From assembly GCF_010389155.1 (NCBI RefSeq), contig NC_057762.1:7179513-7243512 (forward strand): a stretch of DNA of 64,000 bases, read 5' to 3'. Position 1 is the stretch's first letter; each line of letters starts with the position of its first letter. The position numbers and the translations under genes are program-made. Shown in pieces: positions 12,887 to 25,058 of the stretch. The notes below the pieces were generated by a model. That model worked only from the letters and a program-made list of their open reading frames with translations, did no database searches and was not told the origin of the DNA. This DNA is from Erigeron canadensis. Taxonomy: Eukaryota; Streptophyta; Magnoliopsida; Asterales; Asteraceae.

Positions 12887-13329
12887 TGGAATGAGTTTTT
12901 GTTAAAAAAATATATATAAGGCGAAAAAAAGTTCAAAAAATAAATATTAAAAGTTAAAAAAATAAAAAACCACACCAAAAAGTAAAAAACGAGGAGAAAC
13001 TAGTGGTTCTCACGGTTCTCTTCATATTTATTGTTCTCACGTTAACTTTACCCTGTATGTATGTATATATATATATATATTTATATATATATGAGGTGAT
13101 ATTTAAAAAAAAAAATTTTATAAGAGGCGATGTTAATATCATTTTTTAATACATTTACCACACTATCATATTAATAACTTGTATCAAAGTCATATGATAT
13201 AAGGATGACTATATATATCGTGTAATTATTTATTTTATAATTTTTTTTCTTTTAAATGTCTCATCGAATTTAATCTTTACAATGTTAGCCTAAAAGTATG
13301 TTTGACAAAAATAATATTAGTTAGTTGTT

Positions 13330-13709
13330 GTCACAAAATATCATACATTATACATATGAGATAAAAAGATCCGTTGGGTTGTTAAATCTAGTAAACCGAC
13401 CTCCTTTTTTAATTGCATTTTTTTGTTGGGGTGTTAAATCTAGTAAACCGACCTCCTTTTTAAATAAGGAAAAAAAGTTGAAATTTATGTATACTTCATC
13501 ATTTTGAAAAGCTATAGTTTTCGAAGTGATCTATTGGTTATCATCCATAATTTTGAAGATAGGCAAAGAAAAATTTGTCACAAGATATCGTGGTTAGACT
13601 ATACATGATATATCTGAGACAAAACGATCTAGATTTTCAAATAACTAAAAAGTCCTCATTTGTTTACCTATTTTCACCATTTCTAAAACTTCATGGACTC
13701 AAAGTAACA

Positions 13710-13745
<36 letters not shown>

Positions 13746-14490
13746 CTTTCATTGCCAAGATACAAAGAATTTCATAAAATACAACTCTACTTGAGTCAAA
13801 ACTTTAGGGTTTGGTGTCTGGCGAAAGACGTTATATGAGTCGAATTGTCGTGACAACTTTTACTAAATTACTACTCATTAAATTCAAAACTACTGATTTT
13901 TGAGTTTATACATTTTAATCAGTTTCATTAACTAATTATCAATTTGTTGAATTTTCAACCAGTTTGCGCTATGAGTGTAAAAACAAAAGAGAATAAATGG
14001 ATGTGGATAGAAGTATTAAAAGCACTATTGCAACCGTATTTGCTTCAGGCCCAACAATACGCTCGTCGGGCCTAAGATTTTGTTAGACATATCCCACAAA
14101 CTCAGATCTATATGCTTTGGCTGCCGTTTTGATTTTCACCTTTTTCATCTTGTTATGTAATTATCTCATTCTTATCTGCATTCGTTTCGTTTAGTTTGTG
14201 AAGTTGTTTGAGTTTAATTATTGAAAAGTATGTTTGTTGGTTACTTTAGGGTTGTGTTTAGTAGCTTAGATATCCGATACTGCTCATTGAACTAGTTATG
14301 TGTCTTGAGAACTCTTTTGCTAAGCACTATAGTTAAGAAACTTAAAGAGAACTTGCAGGTACTTGCTTATAGCTTATGCCGCTGACTCGTTGTGTTGTAA
14401 AGAGACGACTAGCTAACAATCTAGTTTTGTAAGATTTTAGTTTAGTCCCTAAACCTAAGAGATATTTGGTTGTTTTAATATGAAACATAG
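13330..14490 (+). repeat. Segmental duplication, copy A
   Basis: This ~1.16-kb block matches, in the same order, pieces of 15350-15560 and 16610-18150. Shared landmarks are a TCTAGTAAACCGACCTCC motif (about 13389 and again at 13441; diverged at about 15377), an ACTCAAAGTAACA motif beside an A-run (about 13698 and 16675), the 5' leader and first exon of the SRP receptor beta gene, and about 300 bases of its first intron. Copy A contains a ~30-base A-run at 13712-13740. Copy B is longer because it has gained insertions. Confidence 0.75.
13997..14156 (+). pseudogene. Dead copy of SRPRB exon 1
   Basis: This stretch aligns closely with exon 1 of the intact SRP receptor beta gene at 17689-17854, including the start codon and the exon-end TTGTTAT followed by GTAAT. 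It cannot encode the protein: about five bases are missing after codon 5, the codon after CGTCGGGCC has become TAA, and one base is lost in the segment for the membrane helix. Homology continues on both sides into leader and intron, so it arose by genomic duplication and not by retroposition. No copies of exons 2-6 follow it. Confidence 0.85.
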
Positions 14491-15595
14491 CTTGTTTTAT
14501 GATTTAAAAACTAGGCTTTATTGAAACCTTTTAGGGTTTTAGAGAATGTGTTAGATGACTTCCATAAAGAATTTGACTGAGTGTAACTTATGTGTTGTGT
14601 AATCTGTAATGAAAAAGAGAATGAAGTTTATCCAGATCCGGATATATGAATGGGTCAAGCTTGCATAAGACAACCGAATGGGGGCTAATAATGAGTTTGA
14701 CTAAAAGCTCGAGTCATTTATGCTTTGTGGAAGGGCCGCAAGTCTGTTTTGGATGCTTGAATCGAGTGTACGAAATAGTAAGATTACCGAATTATTGAAA
14801 CTAAACTCGTATCAAATTTGAAAACTAGTACCAATGTTGATTTGGTTTCCGTATCGATTTTTGGTTAGGTCATTTCAATTTCGATACAGCTCGTACGTGA
14901 TCCTGTAATCTACTTTTCAAAAGGTATATGAACGATGTGGTTCTACACATAACTAGTACTCGAACCTATTAATTTGGTTTCCATAATGGAAGAATGAACT
15001 TATTTTCAATTCTACATAAAGCTTTTGATTAGTAACCATGGTGATAATTCAAAATACAAATGAACATACCTTTTTTTTAGTTGCCTTACATGTAAAATTT
15101 TGAGTTTAGTAGGAAAAAAAAAAAAATTTTGTTGTTGCCTTTACTGTAAAATTTTGGTTTCTGTAATTGGCATATGTTTTTATTTTTCAACCATTTTGCG
15201 ATCAATCAATTTGTATTTTGACCTCTAGTACCTTGCAAGTGGCCTTTGTGTTTTAATATAATTCCGTCATTCTAAAAAAATTGATTTTGTTCCAATGATG
15301 AACATACCCATGTTATCGAATAGTTAGTCCAAATAATAGGTAAAGTAATGATATATCACACCATCAATAATAAGATGTGAATCTAGTAAATTAACCTCCT
15401 TTCCAAATAAGAAAAAGAGTTAAAATTAACAATGTATAGTTATAGGTCAACGTTTTGAAAAGTTTATCATTTTTAAAGTGATCTACTGGTTATCTTCTAG
15501 ATTAAATCTCGTTAGTTATAATTTTAAAAACGGTCAAAAAAAAATTTTTAGATTCGATTATAGGTTCTCCCAGTTAAGTCACGTACATTTAAATC

Positions 15596-15670
15596 ACTAG
15601 CACGGTACCCGCGCACGATAGTGCTGGTGGTGACGACCACGGTTATTGATGGCGGTGACTATTGGTGGTG
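15596..15670 (-). mobile_element. Helitron-like 3' terminus (minus strand)
   Basis: Reading the minus strand, a GC-rich stretch containing GTGCGCGGGTACCGTG runs into CTAG followed by T. Plant Helitrons typically end with a GC hairpin then CTRR, inserted before T. The 5' boundary of this element is not determined. Confidence 0.4.
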
Positions 15671-16871
15671 GTGGCAGTGTAATTTTAGAAGATAAACGCT
15701 TAAAATGTAAATTAGTAAGATAAATGTTTATGTTGTAAATCTCTATACTTAATAAAACAAAATTATTTCTAGAAGGTTTTTTTTTAAAAAGATTCCTATA
15801 TGGCAACATGAGATCTTTTCCTACACCATGTTTTACAAAAGATGACATCATAATTAATTTTTCATTTTTTAATTTAGGTATTGATATATTTTTGTTTATT
15901 GGCTTTTAACGCCACTAAATTTTGTTTTATAGAATTATAAAAACAAATTGTTTATTTATTATCTTTTTAAAATTACTATCTTTTTTAGTTTATTTATGTA
16001 TCATTATTTTATAATAAGAACAAGATTATAACATTTAAAACTTTATTTTATTATGACATCATCATACTTTTTATTTAAAATTCAAAATATCTTTATTTTA
16101 ATATGTATCATTAATATAAATTTTTATTAAATGTCCAAATTATTATGTAAGATTTTAATCACCTTTTTTTTTGTTATAATAAGCCGAAATCTATGATTTT
16201 TTTTCCTTCCAGATAATGTTTTTTTTTTTTGTCAACCGAATGTGTTTTAACGTGTGTCCACAACTACAAAACTTTTTGTTTTCATTTAGTTTTGTTTTTT
16301 ACATAATAATTTATCACAACTTTCCAACTTATTTAACGTTGTTATTATACATTTTAATTTGACAACATATTATAAAGCTACCCAGGTATCATTCGATTTA
16401 TTTGCAGAGCGTCCTATCAGTTAACCCAGGTTTAACCCGGATTGATTAGCTAGTTAGTTTATTAAAGGCAAATTATATAGTTTCTATTAACTCTTTCCAT
16501 TAAATGGTTTAATTAAAAATAATTGAGTCATTTTCAATGTAATTTTTTTAAAGCATTTTTTAAAATAAGAGGAACTAGAATTTCTATTAAAAAAAAATAG
16601 AGATATGAACCCGACTTTGCTAACTATTTGAAAATCCCTTTCGTTTATCCGTATCACAATTTAAAACTTAAAGAACTCAAAGTAACATAGAAAAAAAAAA
16701 TCTTTACCGATCTAAAAAAAAGATGACATATTACTCTACTTTAAGGCTTACAATTTTGACACGAAATCTGTTAACACAACAGGACACGGTCTGTTCTTAA
16801 GATGTTTTATGCTCGGGTTTAACAAGTTTCGCATCTTAACATGTTTTCGTGTGTCGAGATACATGTTAATT

Positions 16872-16892
<21 letters not shown>

Positions 16893-16904
<12 letters not shown>

Positions 16905-17258
16905 GGAAGGGTATATGTGTATGTTACACACCTAAGTTGGGTGAATTTTCACATACATTTTTTTAAACCATAAAAATCATGGGGGTCAAACATTTATTTA
17001 AAATATTAAAATATTGGTATGTGAGAGATTTTTCACTCGGCCCATACTCACTTATATATATATAAGGAAAGTGAGTTTGGGGCTGTTATGCACTTATGCA
17101 TTCAATTTGGGTGAAAAACCTTTAACATATCAATATTTAAAAATTTTGAATAAATGCTTGGCCCCGTGATTTTTATAGTTTAAAAAAAAGTTTGTGAGAG
17201 GTTTTTCACCCAACTTAGGTGTCTAACAACCTCATATTATCTTCTCATATATATGGGG
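16893..17258. mobile_element. Foldback (inverted-repeat) element near the SRPRB promoter
   Basis: Two arms of roughly 170-190 bases face each other around position 17065. The left arm contains ACACACCTAAGTTGGGTGAA; the right arm contains its counterpart, TTCACCCAACTTAGGTGT. Within each arm the ends are again loosely inverted (GTGAGAGATTTTTCAC motifs), suggesting two copies of a small MITE inserted head to head. A partial third copy follows at about 17255. TA repeats flank the unit. The element ends only a few hundred bases upstream of the SRPRB start codon. Confidence 0.7.
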
Positions 17259-17390
17259 ATGAGAATATAAGGCTGTTGGGTATCTAAGTGAACGCTTACA
17301 TATTGTTTTTTTAATCCATAAAATTCATGAGACCCATGAATTTATTGATTAAAAAAAGAAATAATAAAATCCAATTTATATTCGTTTTTC

Positions 17391-17425
17391 AATATATATA
17401 CCTTATTAAAAACATAAAACCCTAA
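17391..17425 (+). promoter_or_regulatory. Putative SRPRB core promoter with TATA and telo-box
   Basis: A TATA-like AATATATATA at 17391-17400 is followed by AAACCCTAA at 17417-17425. The latter is the plant telo-box found near the transcription start of many translation-related genes. A likely 5' leader intron runs from a GT at about 17540 to the CAG before 17647. Positions are inferred from motif spacing only. Confidence 0.4.
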
Positions 17426-17688
17426 TTAATTTTTTTTCTTCCAAATTAGCATCCACTTCCAGACACTCACCCTCCTTTCACGGCTTCACTCGTCACGACA
17501 ATTCTAGGGTTTTGGGAAAAAAAAAGAGTCAAATTACAGGTACAAAATCTTTACTAAATTACTACGAATTAAATTCATAATATCGTTTTTTATGTCTATT
17601 TTTAATCATGTTTTTTAACTGATGATTTTGTAAAATTTTCATTCAGTTTGCTGTTGAGAGTGTAAAAAAAAAAAAGAAGAGAGAATAA

Positions 17689-20600
17689 ATGGATGTGGAT
17701 AGAATAGAAGTTGTAAAAGCACAATTGCAACCGTATTTGCTTCAAGCCGAAGAATACGCTCGTCGGGCCGAAGATTTTGTTCGACAGATCCCACCAACTC
17801 AGATCTATATTGCTTTGGCAGCTGTTTTGATTTCCACCTTTTTCATCTTGTTATGTAATTTTCTCATTCTTATTTGCATACCTGTTTTCTTTAGTTTGTG
17901 AATTAACGGAAAGTATGCATCTTGGTAGCTTTAGGATAGTGTTTAGTAGCTTAATTATCCGATACTGCTCGTGGAACTAATTATGTGTTTTGACTTTTGA
18001 CAACTTTTTTGCTAAGTAAGAAACTTAAAGAGAGCTTTGCATGTACCTGGTTATAGATTATGTTGCTGTTCTGTAAAGATACGACTAGCTAACGACCTAG
18101 TTTTGTAAGGTTTTAGTTTAGTCCCTAAAGCTAAGAGATAATTGGTCGTTTATGATTTTCATTGCATTACTTTCTTGGTTTATTGTCAGGCTGTTCTCAT
18201 TTTTTGAAAAATTTTCATATTAAAGCTAGTGCATAATTGATATAGTATTGGATATTAGGTCTGGGTCTATGAGGTTGTTCCCTCGTGTCATTCATAAGAC
18301 GCTGATTGGTCGTTCTATAGTTTGTGACCCCTGAATCCGATGTTGCATCTTTATACTATTATATATGAAGAAGAGATAAACTGAAATTCAGATCTTTTTA
18401 CGGATTGGATAATATATGAGCTCTGATACTAGTAAATAATAAATCGCCATTAATATATGAGCTGCCATGACAACGTTAGCAATAAGCTTTTATGTTCTGC
18501 GTCCAGGTGCTAAGGTTTGCCCAATAATCCTATACCGTGATTTATACTTAATTTACCTCACTAAGTGTATATGGATGCTTATTACCCTTTGTGTGAACCA
18601 TGTTGACCAAGAGCACAATTCTTTATTTTCTTTCTGTGTAACTATGGGTCACAAGTACTTTATTTCCGAAAGATGATCCGTATTTTTGTGAACAGTGACA
18701 CACTTGCATCTATAATTCTACATACATGCCTGTAATTTTCTTCAGAAAGGTTGCTCCCTTCTGCAATTCTTGTAATCGTTTCTTTTAATCCCTTTGCAGT
18801 ACGTGTTCTCAAGCGTACAGTTTCCAACACCATTGTGCTCAGCGGGCTTAGTGGTGGTGGGAAAACTGTTCTTTTTTACAAGGTAAATGTCGGAGAAAAT
18901 TATGCTCGCCTTGAAATTCAATTTGTCAGCATTTATATCTTATCAAGTTTATACTTAGCATAGTTTAATGTGTGTGGCAGCTACGTGATGGATCTTCCCA
19001 CCAAGGTACTGTCACCTCAATGGAACCCAATGAGGGGCTTTTTGTATTGAACTCAGAGACTTCCAAGGTAAACCACTCTACCGTCACAGGCTGATGTAAA
19101 GGCTGTATTTTTTCTATGTATCTACTTAAGATTTGGTTGATTAAAGTTATGGTTTCTCATTGGTCACGTTAACTAATTGCAACTAAAACGGAAATTGGTC
19201 AATAGGTTTAAATGGGAGAAAGTCGTCTAAAGTGTATCTTTGTTTAATACCTAGTTTGCTATCTGCAAAAATTGTGATGTGAAGTAGTCTTTGTATTTTT
19301 AATGCATTTAGTAATATTTAGAATAGACAGAAAGTGGTTGCTGGTCAGCCCATCCCGAGCTGGTTCTTGCTAAAAACAGACTATTCCAACAGGAGTCTGT
19401 GTTGACCTTTATAGAACAACAGGAGTCTGTGTCGACCCTTATAGAACAACAGAAAGTATGTATCATTCTCATTTTGCCATGTTTAGGCTGATACATACTT
19501 TAGTGCAGTTACAGAGTCAATCTGATACTTATGCATTATCTAGTAGTTTGAATTTGAAGTTCTTAAATACTAGTTTTTAATTGTCACTATTATACAATGA
19601 TTACAAATTTTTTTATAATTATTTTCATTTTCATCACTTTTGAATGCAATTTTGCAGAAAGGCAAGATTAAGGCAGTTCACCTTGTTGATGTTCCTGGTC
19701 ACTCCCGTCTGCGCCCTAAACTGGATGAATACTTGCCTAGAGCAGCTGGCATAGTATTTGTTGTGGATGCGGTTGAATTTTTGCCTAACTGTCGTGCTGC
19801 TTCAGAGTAATATAAATTTTATAAGGCTTTAAAATGCAAGCTTACATATGCTAAGTTCATCGTGGAACGAAAGTCACACTAAGTGCATCTAACATTTTTG
19901 GTTTTGTTTTTAAAAGGTATCTGTATGACATTTTGACGAAAGCTAATGTTGTGAAGAGGAAAATTCCACTTCTTATCCTTTGCAACAAGGTGGATAAGGT
20001 TACTGCACATACAAAAGAGTTTATTAGAAAACAGCTTGAGAAGGAAATGTATGTTGCTACTTTCAATATTTTTTTCTCATTTTAGGTCAAATTTCATGTC
20101 TTTATCTGCTTATTTTGCAGCAGTGTACTTTTGATCATCTTTTATGGTTCCTTCCTGCTAGTAACCATAGCTCATGTAATTACTAAATAGTCCAAATAGA
20201 AATTGTAGATGCAAGTATTAAACATTAATGCCTATAAAGGGAATTGAAGTAGATATAAGATACTCCTTGAAATGACTTGTTTTTGTCAAGTACTAAATGG
20301 CAAAATGGGTGGGTTGGGATTTGGGAGGGATAACATTTTAGACAAGGTAGTTATAAATAGGTAGCTGGTAACATTCTTGTGTCAGTTTGATATAAACTGT
20401 AGAATCTATTTTTTCTGAATACGTCATCTATGAGGTTGTAAGATGCACACTTTAAATGATCCGTCACTCCTTCTACCCACTTCCTTGTTTGCTCTTTAAC
20501 TTAGTTTAAGTTTACTCATTTTACATATTGGAGATGAATAATAACCCGAAGAACCCAGTATTTGGTAGTCGTAGTTGTCCTCCAATTGAGTTGTTTGCTA

Positions 20601-21428
20601 TTAAAGCCAAATATACTCCCACCCAGATCAACCTGTCGTTAGGCAACTATTCGTTTGTTGTAGGTGCTCCAATGAAGGTTTACTTACACCTTCAATCAAG
20701 GTTGTGGGACTCGGGAATCAAGATCGGATCGGCGAGGTGGAAAGTCAGGATGTTGTAAGAAGTGGGTCGGATCGGGGAAAAAATCGGGTTGGGGTTTTTA
20801 TGTATAAAATAATAATATTTGAAATTATATGTAATAGAAAGTTAAAAATATATAAGACTACAAACTTAAACATAACATAATTCTTCAACTTAAACATAAT
20901 TGTCTAGATACATTAATACAATAAAATAATTCATCAAAGTTTGAAAAATAAAAAAAATTTGTCTTTTTGTTGACCCGATCTGATACACTCGATTTTTGAC
21001 CGATACACCTGAGTCTTGACCAAGTTGACCCGAGTCTGTATGCTGGCCGATTTTTAGTCCGAGTATGGGAAACTCGGATCGTCACCTGGCCGATACACGG
21101 GCCGATTCTGGGAAATTGGCTCGTGTATTTGGAATCGTCGTAAGAAATATTTGTGCCTTGATTATCATTTTTTGTCATGTTGTGTGAATGTGCCAATCGA
21201 CAAATTAGTAATTCTTTTTGCTTATTAATGATTGACAGAGATAAACTCCGGACATCAAGAACAGCTGTATCAGATGCGGATATATCTAGTGAGTTCACAC
21301 TTGGAGTACCTGGAGAAGCATTCTCTTTTTCTCAGTGCATAAACAAAGTGACTGTTGCCGAGGTTTCTGCATTAACTGGAGAGATACTACCGTTAGAGCA
21401 GTTCATCAGGGAACGTGTGAAGCCTTGA
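17689..21428 (+). CDS. SRPRB: Signal recognition particle receptor subunit beta
   Basis: Six exons (17689-17854, 18800-18882, 18981-19067, 19658-19806, 19917-20048, 21239-21428) join in frame to 268 residues. It is the membrane-anchored small GTPase that holds the SRP receptor alpha subunit on the ER during co-translational targeting. A single N-terminal membrane helix spans about residues 39-56. GTPase motifs follow: G1 GLSGGGKT (71-78), G3 DVPGH (123-127) and G4 NKVD (185-188). The C-terminal exon ends with RERVKP. Length and order match Arabidopsis SRPRB, about 260 residues (recalled). Exon 1 ends in phase 1 inside the membrane helix. Intron 5 (20049-21238) is long and carries repeat-like sequence with many CGGATCG/GATACAC motifs. 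The first exon has a dead duplicate 3.7 kb upstream. Confidence 0.93.
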
Positions 21429-23272
21429 TGTCTAGTCTGTGTAATGCGCACTCTTATAAAGCTGTGCTTTCTTCTTTGTGGGAAGTTCACCAATTGAAGT
21501 CGCGGGATATAGTACTGGAATTTGGATTTGGAGAGATTGTTTTTTCCTTTTTTTATTTCTAACTAGCAGCAGATGTTATGTAGGAAAACATGTTAATATT
21601 CGAAACCAGTTTGAACTATTGCATGCTCCTACTTTACATATCTTGACTTGGGGAGTGCTTTTTTACTTCTTAGAAGTGATGCCAAAAAAAATTATTGTGA
21701 ATTGAAGTTGCTTCTCAGTTTCTAGTATATGATATCTTGAATTTCTGTTATTTTTATACCTAGATAATGCTATATTTTTGTATAACCTATCAACGTATCA
21801 AGGTATGTTATAAACTTTGTGATTGGCGGTTCAAATACCATCGTGAACGAATGAGTGTTTAAAAAGTATGCTATAGGGTCTGTGTATGAAGTTTGACTGT
21901 AATATTTAACAAACTATTTAATTACTGTGTAGTTCAACTATGGCTATTTCAGTATTTTGATAGTCACATGCTTTGAAAATGGACATCCTGGTGGATTGGA
22001 ATCATCCTGTTGACTGTGGGCGTATATATCACCCATAAGACTGAAAGTCGTTAGCGGGTCCAATCGCCCCCTTCACATCACCGTTACCTTTACCGTCGCA
22101 TTATTTACTTTAGTATATTATAATGCCTTTCTCTTCCCTTTCTGAAAAAAACAATTAAAGTATCTAATTGCCCATTCTTTTCTTTCATTATGTTAAAATA
22201 TGTACTTGAAATAACAAACTATCCATTTTTACATCAATCATTTTTCACATCAATAACCTTTACTTCTATAGCATACGCTATTTGCCGCCGCCACCAACAC
22301 CACCCGTCGTCATTACCACCATCGTCATCGCATCGTGCGGGTATCCAATACATTATAAAAAATATATCTCTTTCCCATTTCTCAAATTATATAGTCGAGG
22401 TTTATAAAATGCCCTTCAACATTATTAACAGTTTTAAACATCTTTCACTTATTATATTTAGAATACCTATATTTGTAACATTTGTAATTTTAACCCGTTG
22501 ACTATTGTACCTTTTGACTAACGAATTTTAGTTAATGATAATTTGAGGTTATTTTATGGTTCAATGTTGTGCAATGTACAAGTCAAGTGTCGTAGATAAT
22601 TAATGTTAACGGAATAGTGTAGTCAAGTGTTGTAGATAATTAATGTTAACGGAATAGTGTATGTATCTTAAGAAATGATAAATGATGCAAGTATATATCA
22701 TGATGATAATTTAAACGTGTGAAACTTCGTATATATATATATAACTATATTAACTATAAAACCTTTAAAAAAGAAGTCTTTTGCCTTAAAAACAGAAAAA
22801 TAGAAAAGCTTTAATAACTCCATTGTAAAATATATTACAAGTAGTTAATTTAGACAGGTAGGTTAAATGTTAATTCGAGTTAGACTATAATTAAATATGT
22901 AAAGTCGGGTTTTACTTGGAGTGCGAGTCAAGTAACTAATTAATATGAAATGTCTAGTTTTAGGTAATAATTTGAATTAGTTAAGGGTTTTAATTCGTGT
23001 ATCTAATCTCTTGAGCTTTTCGGTTGTTTGTCTTTTATGGGTTCATGTTTGTCGAATTAAAGCAAAACATAAGAGATTGTATTTTGGGTTTTTTTCTAGC
23101 TAGTCGGCCATAAAAGTAAACAAGCAAGGTGATTGGTGGTGATTAGATTGGTTAAAGCTAAGTTTTGTAGCTCACGTACAATTGTTGACTAACCAATAGA
23201 AATTCCTTGGTATCTTTATTTTACGTACGGTGGCATATATACTGAACAACACAGAGAGCAGTGTTTGATTAG

Positions 23273-23306
<34 letters not shown>

Positions 23307-23770
23307 TTATTTATTTATTAAGGTGTTTGGTTTCTTATTTATCTTCGATCGAACAGCAGAGGTGACTCAACAGTACTATGGAACTAGGCGGTCGTTTTAG
23401 GCCTCCAAATTTTTGAGACCTCAATATTTTGAATATTCGACTTAATGTTTGGATTTTGGACTAATTACGATATATAATTTGCATTATAGTAAACGCCTTT
23501 ATTGGTTTTGGTATCAACATCCATATCTTTTATATTACTAGTAGTTTATAATAAAAATCGAGTTACTTTTTTTTTGTTGTTTTTCTCTTTTACTCTAATT
23601 TATATAGTAATGAACTAGGCCTCAAAAATTGATACCGTTTGAAGCCTAAAAAAACCTTAAGCCGCTGCTGTCGAACAGCAAAGGGTTGTGGTTTTTCGAA
23701 TGTAGTAAGGGTGTGTTGGAAGGTCTAATTAAAATTCCAACATCCATAACTAATTGATTATATCTGACAG
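21429..23770. other. Gene-free stretch
   Basis: I see no coding sequence. At 22583-22661 a ~40-base unit (containing GTAGATAATTAATGTTAACG) is repeated twice in tandem. A TA run followed by TTTA repeats lies at 23273-23320. A GC-richer patch at 22285-22340 resembles a Helitron or MITE end but lacks a clear boundary. Confidence 0.5.
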
Positions 23771-23773
23771 TAG

Positions 23774-25058
23774 AATGGTAGACCCGTATTGGCCGGTTGG
23801 GACCAAGAATCACTTTTAGCGGCGTCTTTTCCTGACGATAACTTTTCCCCTGGCCTACTACTCAAAGGTACGTACCAAATTAACCCCTATTCATATATAT
23901 AATTCCATTCTTTCTTCCTGTTTATACGAACTCGTGTAGTTAAATACTATTTAAATTCTTATAACCTATACAGAAAACGCCGAGATCAGAGAACCAGTCC
24001 GGATGTTTTGAATCTTGAAGACCAATCTTCGAAAAAAGGTTTTTCGATTCTTTTTAGTGATTAAATTGTTGGTTTTCTTTTTTTTTTTTTATGAAATCCG
24101 GAAAAGTAATAATATGGATAAAACTGACTAACAGAAATTTTAGAAGAGAAGAATGATGTGGATGTTAATGGCAAGAAAGTTGAGAAATCAAATGGGTCGA
24201 ATTCGAGAAACGCTGTGATTCCTTGCATTGATCAGCTTCGAGTCTTGTGCAGTAAGTCTTATTCTTTGCTTTCCGATCTTTGGATTTGCAATCGGGTTTT
24301 TTTTCTTTTTCATATGTCTAACTTTGTGTATGTGTTTTTTTTGGTGTTTTGACAGATTTGTTTAGAGATATGTTTTGAACCGAGCACCACTTCTTGTGGG
24401 CATAAGTATGTCATACATATCGTAATTGTTGTGTCGATTGATAAAATATGATGATGAGTTTAAGTTGGGTTTAATTTGAGTTTGGTTTTTGAAATTTTTG
24501 TAGCTTTTGTAAGAACTGTTTGAGATTTGCCGCGGATAAATGTGGGAACCGTTGCCCAAAGTGCAGGCAACTTATCAGGTACAAAACTAGTACATTGCAG
24601 CCTATATATATAATAATTAAATGTAAAAATATGATCAGGAAGGATGTATGTATTGATATTGAGATTCTTTGATTTGTTTCAGCAATGGAAGATCTTGCAC
24701 CATTAATACAGGTTTATGGAACACGATACAACTTTTGTTTCCACAAGAAATAGAGGCAAGAAAAGCATTGGGTCGAGGTTCAAACATCTTAGAATCCGGC
24801 GACATTCAACGCCCGCCACCAAGGAGTAGAAACCAATTCAGTATTGAAGCGTTTTATAGTCCTCAAGCAGAACAGTTAAGTATGGAAAGGAGGCAAAGGA
24901 CTAGTAATCATTTAATAGGTCCGAGACAGAGGAGTTCACGTCCTGCTTCTGTTGTGATACTAAACAACAAAGAAGCGGGGGGTAGTAGTAGTGCGGGCTT
25001 GAGGAGACTGCGGTCTGTTGCAACGGCTTCAGAGGGCAATGGCATCAAGAGCTATTAG
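23774..25058 (+). CDS. RING-finger (C3HC4) E3 ligase-like gene, 5' end unresolved
   Basis: Exons read at 23774-23871, 23974-24038, 24144-24251, 24356-24405, 24504-24578 and 24683-25058. The later ones encode a RING finger: ...ICLEICFEPSTTSCGH, then NFCKNCLRF and RCPKCRQLI, with C3HC4 spacing, followed by a GRSCTINTGLWNTIQLL segment and an Arg/Ser-rich tail. This fits a plant RING E3 ubiquitin ligase that recruits an E2. There are two problems. No start codon is visible in frame before 23774; a TAG directly precedes, so an upstream exon must exist or the gene is truncated. Also, exon 3 ends after one base of a codon (TGC A, then GTAAGT) while exon 4 reads correctly only from phase 0, so normal splicing shifts frame and loses the RING. 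The first zinc cysteine is in exon 3. It may be a recent pseudogene or carry a two-base sequence error. Confidence 0.6.

Larger units (their letters stand above)
15350..18150 (+). repeat. Segmental duplication, copy B (contains live SRPRB exon 1)
   Basis: This is the second copy of the block at 13330-14490. It has been interrupted twice: about 15560-16610 is AT-rich sequence with Helitron-like borders, and about 16890-17400 holds a foldback element. The functional gene starts in this copy. The stretch 14490-15350 between the copies shows no gene. Confidence 0.65.

Noticed and set aside
20528..21120. Repeat-like segment in SRPRB intron 5 considered as a hAT MITE
   Set aside because: The left edge resembles a CAAGGTTG hAT end, but I could not find a matching inverted right end or target duplication.
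22190..22501. 103-codon plus-strand frame
   Set aside because: Low-complexity, repeat-like sequence with no domain and no splice context.
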